Of a stretch of DNA of 64,000 nucleotides, positions 57,400 through 64,000 are shown one piece after another. The position numbers were made by a program, and so were the translations under genes. The first letter of the stretch is position 1; every line of letters begins with the position of its first letter. This DNA comes from Flavobacteriales bacterium. Lineage in GTDB: Bacteria > Bacteroidota > Bacteroidia > Flavobacteriales_F > PHOS-HE28. The notes below the pieces were generated by a model. It ran no database searches and was not told the DNA's origin. It was given only the letters and a program-made list of their open reading frames with translations. The DNA lies in assembly GCA_016721005.1 (NCBI GenBank), contig JADKJM010000019.1, positions 186,001 to 250,000 on the forward strand. Reading direction: 5' to 3'.

Positions 57400-59703
57400 A
57401 TGTTGCGCAGAACGATCGCGGCGATCGTCCTATCCGGGATCGCTGGTTGGTGTACCGGTCAAACGACCTCCAGCCTGTCCGGCACAATTACCGACGCAGG
57501 GTCGCAACAGCCCGTGGCGGATGCAACTGTTGAGGTCGTGCTTGGCGATACGGCCATCGGTTCGATCACGGATACGCAGGGGTCGTATCGCTTCACTTCC
57601 ATCCCGACCGGCATTCATCCGGTACGTATTCGAAAAACCGGATACGCATCTCTGCTGATCCCGGAGGTTTGGGTGAGGGCTGGCAAGGAGGAGGTCGTGG
57701 ACGTTGCATTGCAAGCACGATCGGTTGATCTCGATGAAGCGGAGGTGATCGCCATCGCACCGCGTCCTTCCGCGCTGATCGGAAGCCATGAACTCACGGT
57801 TGAACAAAGCCTTCGCTATCCCGCCATGTTCTTCGACCCCGGGCGCGTGGCAGCCACGCGCCCGGGCGTGGCAACGACCAACGATCAAGCGAACCATTTC
57901 AGCGTACGTGGCAACAGCCCGGCAAGCAACGCATGGATGCTGGAGGGCGCAGAGATCGTGAACCCGAACCACCTCGGCAACGCAGGTACGGCCAGCGATC
58001 TTCCTACACTCGGAGGCGGCGGCGTGAATATCCTCAGCGCCCAAATGCTCGGCCCATCCCGACTGCTGACCGGTGGCTTCGGCGCTGCGTATGGTAACGC
58101 GATCGGCGGGATCATGGATATGCGATTGCGCAAAGGCATTCGGGACCGACAAGCCTTCACGTTGCAAGCCGGATTGATCGGTCTTGACCTGAGCACCGAA
58201 GGCCCGATCAGGACCGGCGGGCGCTCTTCCTACCTCATCAATTACCGGTACTCCACACTGGGTCTGCTCAGCTCGATGGGTGTCGATCTGGGTGACGAGC
58301 AACTCGGCTTCCGGGATCTTTCCTTCAACCTTTCCTTTCCTATGGATCGCGGGTCCTTCACCCTCTTCGGTCTTGGAGGTATGAGCCACAGCTATTTCGA
58401 TGCATTACCCGATAGCGCGGACTGGAAAGTGGACAAGGACAGCCAGAACATCGACTACGACGCGCGCATGGGTGCGGTGGGCGGAACGATGACGTTCACT
58501 CTCGGTCCGAATGCGGTGTGGCAGAGCACCGTGGTGCTCTCCGCGAATGACCAGGTCCGCAAAGCCGATGGCTTGATCGGTGCGAGTGATATCCCGTTCA
58601 GTGAACAAGCCGAGCTCGGGGAACGCAAGTTGTCCATCGTCAGTCATGTTCGCGGGTCCTACGGTTCTCGGCTCTCCTACCGCGTTGGCGGTAGTGCGCT
58701 GGAGCGCGAGGTGAACAACGGGCTACTGTTCGGGGAGCGAACAAGGGGTTGGTTGTTGCGCCCGTATGCGCAGGGAATTTTCACGGCGACGGACCGGTTG
58801 AAGGTGGAGGTCGGTGTTGCAGATGCCTATTACTCGTTCAACGGATCGAATGCGGTCGAACCTCGTGCGAACATTCAATGGCGGATCGGCGAAGCACGGA
58901 CACTCAGTATCGCCGCCGGTGAACGAAGCCAACTACCGAACGTGCAATTCTTCCCGGTGGTGCGGAATGCCGCCTTGGTGGACAACTCCACGATCGGCCT
59001 CACGCGCTCGCAGGACATCTCCTTGGCGTACGATCACCCGATCCAACCACACCTGCTCTTCCATGCCGAGGTCTTCCATCAACGTGTGATCGATGTTCCC
59101 GTATCGGACACCACCGGTGTGTTGTTCAACCCGGTGCGCGGCACGAGCCTCGTGAATGCATTTGATGCACCTGTTGCGATCGACCTTGTGCAGAACGGCA
59201 TGGCAACCAACCAAGGCCTGGAGCTCTCGTTCCAACATCTTTTCCACCGGTCGTTCTTCTACCGGATCAACCTCACGGTATTCGATGCCACTTACACCGA
59301 CGCGAACAACAACGAGTTCAATTCACGCTGGAACACCGGCGTGATGGGCAACCTGATGGCCGGAAAGGAATTCGCGAAACAGAAGGAACGCGTGAAGCGC
59401 ACGTGGGGCATGAATGGTCGGCTGAACGCATCCGGAGGGCAGCGCTTCACGCCAGTACCGCGGGATGCCTCACAACCCGTACGACCGTACAGTGATCGAT
59501 ACAGCGACTTCCTCCGCCTCGACCTGCGCATCTATTTGAAACGGGAGCACCAGCGTCGTACAGGCATGTGGGCGGTGGATCTCCAGAACGTGACGAATGC
59601 GAAGAACGAGGCTTATCGTTATTTCGACGTTCGCAAGAATGAGCTGGTGACCAAGTACCAGCTCGGCCTGATCCCCAACCTCAGCTACCGCATTGAATTC
59701 TAA
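57400..59703 (+). CDS. TonB-dependent receptor with carboxypeptidase-like N-domain
   Basis: 767 residues. Signal peptide MLRRTIAAIVLSGIAGWCTG, a CarboxypepD_reg-like domain (SLSGTITDAGSQQPVADATV to HPVRIRKTGYASL, about 25-110), then plug (VATTNDQANHFSVRGNSPAS, MLEGAEIVNPNHLGNAG) and a 22-stranded-type barrel ending YQLGLIPNLSYRIEF with a terminal aromatic. There is no obvious TonB-box or SusD partner nearby. Probably imports or exports an unknown substrate across the outer membrane. The ATG at 57400 directly starts the signal peptide. Confidence 0.88.
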   Translation: MLRRTIAAIVLSGIAGWCTGQTTSSLSGTITDAGSQQPVADATVEVVLGDTAIGSITDTQGSYRFTSIPTGIHPVRIRKTGYASLLIPEVWVRAGKEEVVDVALQARSVDLDEAEVIAIAPRPSALIGSHELTVEQSLRYPAMFFDPGRVAATRPGVATTNDQANHFSVRGNSPASNAWMLEGAEIVNPNHLGNAGTASDLPTLGGGGVNILSAQMLGPSRLLTGGFGAAYGNAIGGIMDMRLRKGIRDRQAFTLQAGLIGLDLSTEGPIRTGGRSSYLINYRYSTLGLLSSMGVDLGDEQLGFRDLSFNLSFPMDRGSFTLFGLGGMSHSYFDALPDSADWKVDKDSQNIDYDARMGAVGGTMTFTLGPNAVWQSTVVLSANDQVRKADGLIGASDIPFSEQAELGERKLSIVSHVRGSYGSRLSYRVGGSALEREVNNGLLFGERTRGWLLRPYAQGIFTATDRLKVEVGVADAYYSFNGSNAVEPRANIQWRIGEARTLSIAAGERSQLPNVQFFPVVRNAALVDNSTIGLTRSQDISLAYDHPIQPHLLFHAEVFHQRVIDVPVSDTTGVLFNPVRGTSLVNAFDAPVAIDLVQNGMATNQGLELSFQHLFHRSFFYRINLTVFDATYTDANNNEFNSRWNTGVMGNLMAGKEFAKQKERVKRTWGMNGRLNASGGQRFTPVPRDASQPVRPYSDRYSDFLRLDLRIYLKREHQRRTGMWAVDLQNVTNAKNEAYRYFDVRKNELVTKYQLGLIPNLSYRIEF

Positions 59704-59707
59704 GCCC

Positions 59708-60079
59708 ATGAAGAAGTTCATCCTCCTGTTCTTCGCCTCGGTATTCGCGGCGTTCGCATACTTGAACCTGAACGACCCGGATCCGGTCCAGTGGGTGTCG
59801 GCTTACGGTGCGGTGGCAGTGCTCTTTGCTTGTGCCGCCTTCGGTCGCGCGGATCGCCGGATCATCGGCGCCTTGCTGGTCGCGCTCTTCATCTGGATGT
59901 GTACGATGGTCACCGGCATGGTCGAATGGGCGCGTCTGGGCTTCCCGACCATCGTTGGCGAGATGCACGCATCCTCTCCTCACATCGAAGTGGTGCGCGA
60001 ATTCCTTGGGCTGTTCATCGCCGTGATCGCGCTTGGTCGATTGCTTTACACCACCCCGCGTGATGCGCGCATGGGCTGA
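59708..60079 (+). CDS. TMEM220-like membrane protein
   Basis: 123 residues with four hydrophobic helices: MKKFILLFFASVFAAFAYLN (with the family-typical NLNDPDPVQW next), AYGAVAVLFACAAFG, IIGALLVALFIWMCTMVTGM and FLGLFIAVIALGRLLY. This matches the transmembrane family 220 group. Function unknown. It starts 4 nt after the TonB receptor stop and lies 35 nt before the DASS transporter, so the three probably form an operon. Confidence 0.8.
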   Translation: MKKFILLFFASVFAAFAYLNLNDPDPVQWVSAYGAVAVLFACAAFGRADRRIIGALLVALFIWMCTMVTGMVEWARLGFPTIVGEMHASSPHIEVVREFLGLFIAVIALGRLLYTTPRDARMG

Positions 60080-60114
60080 GGCAGAGCCACGGATCCCACA
60101 TTGAGCACCCGCCG

Positions 60115-61554
60115 ATGAAACGCACGATCCTCCTTCTCCTTGGGCCATTGCTCGCCATGGTGTTGTACTTGGTCCTGCGCCATCTCGGTCATACGCAGTC
60201 AGCCATGGCTGCGGTCGTCCTGTGGATGGCGGTGTGGTGGATCAGTGAAGCCGTTCCGCTTGCGATCACTTCGTTACTACCGCTGATCCTCTTTCCCGTG
60301 CTGGGCATCGATAGCATGGCGGGCACCGCAGCGAACTACGGCAAGGAGATCATCTACTTGTTCCTCGGCGGCTTCCTTTTGGCCCTTGGTATCGAGCGCA
60401 GTGGTCTCCATCGGCGCATCGCTTTACACATCGTCGCACGCGTAGGCGGCACGGGTCCGCGGTTGATCGGCGGGATGCTCATCGCATGCGCATTGTTGAG
60501 CATGTGGATGAACAGCACGAGTTGCGTGCTGGTGATGTTACCGATCGCTTTGAGCTTGCTCGATGATGAGGAAGCGCCGCTGGAACAACGGAAACTCACT
60601 GTTCCGCTTCTGCTGGCCGTGGCCTACGGCGCCACGATCGGCGGCATGGCCACACCGGTGGGTACGCCGCCGAACCTGATCTTCCTGGAGATCTGGAGAA
60701 CGCGCTGGCCCAACGAACCGGCGATCGGCTTCGGGCAGTGGATGGGTTTCGGTGTTCCGTTCATGGTGATCTTTCTCGGGATCGCATGGGTGTTCCTCAC
60801 GCGTGTGTTCTTCCGCGTACCCACACAACGCTTGGTGGAAACCACGCGTGTGCGTGAACGGCTACGCGCGAGTGGCAATATGTCGGTGGATGAGATCCTG
60901 AGCGGGTCGATCTTCGCGCTTACGGCGATCCTGTGGATCACGGGCGATGGATTGCGTTTCTCGGAAGGCATGGAATTGCGTGGTTGGCGTGACGCGCTCG
61001 ATCTCAAATCGGTGACCGATGGAGCGATCGCCATTGCCAGTGCGATCCTGCTCTTCCTCATCCCCTCATTCACCAGAAAGGAGAAAGGGGCGACGCTGTT
61101 GAATTGGGATACGGCGGAAAAGCAAGTGCCCTGGGGGATCCTGCTCCTGTTCGGCGGAGGGTTCGCCATCGCGAGCGGCATCGAACGTTCCGGGCTGGCG
61201 AGCACCATGGTGCAGTCACTCGCGCAATTCGGCGATCAACCACCGGTGATCCTGGTGGCTGCTGTGAGCACGATGGTCTGCTTGATAAGTGAACTGGGCA
61301 GCAACACGGCCACGGCCAGTTTGTCGCTGCCCATCCTCGCCGAGAGCGCCATCGCCTGGGGTATTTCGCCACAGACCTTGCTCATCCCGGCCACGCTTGC
61401 CGCCACATTGGGCTTCGCACTTCCAGTGGCGTCACCCATGCAGGCCATCGTCTTCGGCACGGGGCGGATCCGCGTGCGCGATATGGTGCGCGTCGGCATC
61501 TGGATGGACTTGATCGGCGTGTTGCTGTTGGTGTTGTTCTTCGGCTTGATCTAG
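60115..61554 (+). CDS. DASS-family sodium/anion symporter (SLC13-like)
   Basis: 479 residues with about 12 membrane segments in two homologous halves. Each half carries a substrate/sodium signature: SMWMNSTSCVLVMLPIALSL with GGMATPVGTPPNLIF in the first, and SELGSNTATASLSLPIL with LGFALPVASPMQAIVFG in the second. The family usually imports di- and tricarboxylates such as succinate or citrate; anions such as sulfate are possible. Probably co-transcribed with the TMEM220-like and receptor genes. Confidence 0.92.
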   Translation: MKRTILLLLGPLLAMVLYLVLRHLGHTQSAMAAVVLWMAVWWISEAVPLAITSLLPLILFPVLGIDSMAGTAANYGKEIIYLFLGGFLLALGIERSGLHRRIALHIVARVGGTGPRLIGGMLIACALLSMWMNSTSCVLVMLPIALSLLDDEEAPLEQRKLTVPLLLAVAYGATIGGMATPVGTPPNLIFLEIWRTRWPNEPAIGFGQWMGFGVPFMVIFLGIAWVFLTRVFFRVPTQRLVETTRVRERLRASGNMSVDEILSGSIFALTAILWITGDGLRFSEGMELRGWRDALDLKSVTDGAIAIASAILLFLIPSFTRKEKGATLLNWDTAEKQVPWGILLLFGGGFAIASGIERSGLASTMVQSLAQFGDQPPVILVAAVSTMVCLISELGSNTATASLSLPILAESAIAWGISPQTLLIPATLAATLGFALPVASPMQAIVFGTGRIRVRDMVRVGIWMDLIGVLLLVLFFGLI

Positions 61555-61613
61555 GATCGTGTTGCACCGGGTATGCGACAGACGGTTGAACCGGTCCGGT
61601 TAACTTGGTCCGC

Positions 61614-62510
61614 ATGCATGAAGCCTGGAACGCGCTGGAGCTGATCGAGGGGAAACTCATTGCTTGGGCAAAGCAGTTCATTGAGATGCTGCCGAACCTG
61701 GCGTTGGCAGCGGTGATCGTCGTGATCGGCTGGCTTATCGCGCGTGTCGTCCGAAAAGGCGTCCAACGCCTGCTGGCGAACGTGACCGACAGTGGAACCC
61801 TCCGTCGCCTCAGCGGGACGGTCGTTTATCTCACCATCAACTTCATAGCGCTGTTCGCCGCGCTTAGCATCATCCACTTGGACAAGACCGTGACCTCGAT
61901 CCTTGCCGGCGCGGGGATCCTTGGCCTGGCCCTGGGCTTCGCGTTCCAGGACATCGCGGCCAATTTCATCTCGGGCATCATCCTCGCGATGCAGCGGCCG
62001 ATCCGTGTCGGCGAACTCATCTTCACCGGCGGCCATCGCGGAGTGGTGAAACGCCTCGATCTACGCACCACTGAATTGGTGGATCTACAAGGCGTGCAGG
62101 TGATCATCCCGAACAAGGAGATCTTCCAATCCGTCCTCATGAATTATTCACGGTATCCGTCGCGGCGCATCGACTTGAAGGTGGGCGTGAGCTATAGCGA
62201 GGACCTCGCGCGTGTAAAGCAAGTGACGACCGACGCCGTGAGCCGTGTCACCGATGTGTTGGTGGAGGAGGGCATCGACCTTTTCTACCAAAGCTTCGGC
62301 GATAGCAGTATCGACTTCGAGGTACGTTTCTGGATCTCATCGAAAAGCAACCGCCATTTCCACACCGTGCGCAGCGCCGCGATCATGGCCATCAAGACAA
62401 CGTATGACAAAGAGGGCATCACCATTCCATTCCCCATACGCACTTTGGATCTCGGGATCAAGGGCGGCGAGAAACCGGATGCGATGCTGAACGAGCGGCC
62501 GCGCGCGTGA
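61614..62510 (+). CDS. mscS: Small-conductance mechanosensitive channel (MscS)
   Basis: 298 residues: three membrane helices (LPNLALAAVIVVIGWLIARV, LSGTVVYLTINFIALFAALS, and the pore helix LAGAGILGLALGFAFQDIAA with NFISGIILAMQRPIRVGE), then the beta and alpha/beta cytoplasmic domains (IPNKEIFQSVLMNYS, IDFEVRFWISSKS, GITIPFPIRTLDL). It opens under membrane tension to release solutes on hypo-osmotic shock. The ATG at 61614 follows a TAACTTGG box; an in-frame TTG at 61605 is an alternative. Confidence 0.94.
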   Translation: MHEAWNALELIEGKLIAWAKQFIEMLPNLALAAVIVVIGWLIARVVRKGVQRLLANVTDSGTLRRLSGTVVYLTINFIALFAALSIIHLDKTVTSILAGAGILGLALGFAFQDIAANFISGIILAMQRPIRVGELIFTGGHRGVVKRLDLRTTELVDLQGVQVIIPNKEIFQSVLMNYSRYPSRRIDLKVGVSYSEDLARVKQVTTDAVSRVTDVLVEEGIDLFYQSFGDSSIDFEVRFWISSKSNRHFHTVRSAAIMAIKTTYDKEGITIPFPIRTLDLGIKGGEKPDAMLNERPRA

Positions 62511-62518
62511 ACAAGAGG

Positions 62519-64000
62519 ATGGAACCTCGGGATCTTGTTGGTCGCATCGGTCTCTCGGCGTGGTTGATGAGATCAGGGTGTGCTGCTGTGCTGTTGACCG
62601 GTCCTGGGTTTCTCCCCGTACATGCGCAACCCGATCGCGCGCATGTTGCGATCGACCGCCTTCACCAGTTGCGGGCGTCCGATCAGCTGGATTCACTTGA
62701 AAGTCTTGCCAAGCGGATCCTGACCGGATCAACTCCTACTGCTGGGTCGCTCCGGTACGAGGCGGAATGGCACCTCGCCTTCGTTCGCGAGATACATGAT
62801 GATCCACTCGGAGCGACCGAACACGCGCAACGGGCACTGCTCGTTGCGCGGGAAGAAAGGGATACCGCACGTATGCTCGGTTCGCTCTATCAACTGACCA
62901 AGTTCAACGTGGAAGGGCGGCACTACGAGGAAGCGGACCGCCATCGGCATAAGCACCTAGCACTTGCTCGGGCTTATGGGAAGGACACGATCCAGCTTGC
63001 GCTCGCCCTCAACAGCATGGGCAGCATGTTCAGCAGGCTGGAGCATCCCGACTCGGAAGTGTACTACTACCGGGCCGGGATCCGTGTACTCGCCGGCCGC
63101 AACCATGCGGTGAAGCAGGCCCTCTTGGGCAACCTGGCCAGCGCGCTCAGTGCGCAGGGCGATCATGATGAGGCGGCACTGCTGCTACAACAAGTCGTGG
63201 CCGGAATGGACAGTACCGACCTGCGCAACAGGGCATGGGCCCTGAACAACCTAGGGCAGTCCTTGATGCATGCGCAGCGGTACAAAGAGGCATTGAACGT
63301 GTTGAATGTAAGCGATTCCCTGAACAACGAGAGCGGCGGCGCACTGGACCTGGCCATCGAACTTGCGGAAGTGCGGGCGGACATCCTGGAAGCCATGGGT
63401 GATCACGCGGGTGCCTTCACGCTGATCAAGCAGGCACGCGACCTACAGGACACCTTGTTCGTCCGTTCGATGAACGAACAGCTGCTCGAACTCGAAACGA
63501 AGTTCGGCACGCAGCTCAAGGAAGAGGAGATCCAGCGCCTCGACGCCCAAACACGCGCACAAGAGGAGCGACTTCGTCTGCGGAACATTCAACTCTATGG
63601 AAGCATCGCGCTCGCCATCCTCCTGCTCGGCGCCGTGCTGCTCGTGTGGGGAAGCCTTCGGCAAAAGCGCAAGCACGCCGCAGTGTTGGAGAAACTCAAC
63701 GAAGATCTGAAGGAGCAGAAGGATCGGATCGAGGAGATCAACCGCCTGTTGCAACTGAAGGTGTTGCGCACGCAGATGAATCCGCACTTCATCTACAACA
63801 GCCTGAACGCGATCGCGAATCTGGTGAAGAAGGGTGAGAGCATTGCGGCGAGCGCATACCTCGATGGCTTCGCACGGCTCTTACGCATGGTGCTGGACCA
63901 GAGCGTCAAGGATCGTGTTCCACTACAGGACGAGATGGCCTTCCTTCGGCAATACCTCAAACTCGAAGCCATGCGCTTCGAGGACGGGTTGCACTATACG
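62519..64000 (+). CDS. TPR-containing LytS-type sensor histidine kinase, 3' partial
   Basis: 494 codons are visible, open at the window end. An N-terminal signal-like segment (MRSGCAAVLLTGPGFLPVHA) is followed by TPR units (RALLVAREERDTARMLGSLY, YEEADRHRHKHLALARAYGK, NRAWALNNLGQSLMHAQRYK), a membrane helix IQLYGSIALAILLLGAVLLV, a coiled coil (LEKLNEDLKEQKDRIEEINR) and the His_kinase domain with VLRTQMNPHFIYNSLNAIAN and LEAMRFEDG. The HATPase part lies beyond the edge. Such kinases usually pair with a LytTR regulator. The start at 62519 follows the MscS stop by 8 nt. Confidence 0.9.
   Translation, partial: MEPRDLVGRIGLSAWLMRSGCAAVLLTGPGFLPVHAQPDRAHVAIDRLHQLRASDQLDSLESLAKRILTGSTPTAGSLRYEAEWHLAFVREIHDDPLGATEHAQRALLVAREERDTARMLGSLYQLTKFNVEGRHYEEADRHRHKHLALARAYGKDTIQLALALNSMGSMFSRLEHPDSEVYYYRAGIRVLAGRNHAVKQALLGNLASALSAQGDHDEAALLLQQVVAGMDSTDLRNRAWALNNLGQSLMHAQRYKEALNVLNVSDSLNNESGGALDLAIELAEVRADILEAMGDHAGAFTLIKQARDLQDTLFVRSMNEQLLELETKFGTQLKEEEIQRLDAQTRAQEERLRLRNIQLYGSIALAILLLGAVLLVWGSLRQKRKHAAVLEKLNEDLKEQKDRIEEINRLLQLKVLRTQMNPHFIYNSLNAIANLVKKGESIAASAYLDGFARLLRMVLDQSVKDRVPLQDEMAFLRQYLKLEAMRFEDGLHYT

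Overview
The window looks like chromosome of a high-GC Bacteroidota bacterium, most likely Flavobacteriales-like. The basis is a SufA-B-C-D-S-E-SufT operon ending in a DUF2480 protein, several secreted proteins with type IX secretion (T9SS) C-terminal sorting domains, a SusC-like TonB-dependent receptor, DUF6268 and TMEM220-type proteins, a long-form PurF, a kynurenine-catabolic gene set, and start-proximal promoter boxes resembling TAnnTTTG. Taxonomy is inferred from gene content only.

Layout. 1-7.3 kb: partial helical-repeat protein, a homopolymer-damaged thiL, a DnaE-type polymerase gene carrying several repeat insertions and two frameshifts, a small orphan protein and an Mrr-like endonuclease. 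7.4-12 kb: two-gene ABC-2 exporter whose permease is fused to an M1 peptidase. 12-16.4 kb: two T9SS propeller proteins, a two-haem-motif protein and a stray T9SS tail. 16.4-19.2 kb: a secreted protein, a four-helix-bundle suffix protein beside a perfect inverted repeat, and dinB. 19.4-26.7 kb: the suf Fe-S assembly operon, interrupted by palindromic repeats and by a four-helix-bundle gene enclosed in 30-bp inverted repeats. 26.7-34.8 kb: secreted HEXXH protein, PurF and a 1302-residue T9SS type B protein. 34.9-37.6 kb: lipoprotein, ACMSD, 3-hydroxyanthranilate dioxygenase and a small exported protein. 37.6-44.3 kb: two large repeat-rich T9SS type A proteins, one with a corrupted stretch. 44.3-49.3 kb: an atypical SDR, an OmpR/histidine-kinase pair and a muconic-semialdehyde-type aldehyde dehydrogenase. 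49.5-56.4 kb: a duplicated SiaB-like protein, a fusion of an HD phosphohydrolase with polyphosphate kinase 1, tRNA-Ala(GGC), a TPR adenylate cyclase and a lipoprotein. 56.4-64 kb: DUF6268 barrel, TonB receptor, TMEM220 protein, DASS transporter, MscS channel and a truncated LytS-type kinase.

The most striking feature is a set of short palindromic repeats. They fill most long junctions of the suf operon and also sit inside coding sequence: at least five pieces in dnaE, one in sufS and one in the leader of sufD. The sufB-sufC junction holds a compact cassette (30-bp inverted repeats around a four-helix-bundle gene of the family found in 23S rRNA intervening sequences), which resembles an IVS-like element placed in an mRNA operon. 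A second four-helix protein also lies beside a perfect 27-bp inverted repeat. The HD-PPK1 fusion, divergent from a double SiaB-like protein, is the second candidate novelty.

Quality caveat: an 88-nt poly-G run (1506-1593) and a GC-only stretch (about 39409-39750) are almost certainly sequencing or assembly artefacts, and three frameshifts (two in dnaE, one in the four-helix gene) may be base-calling errors.
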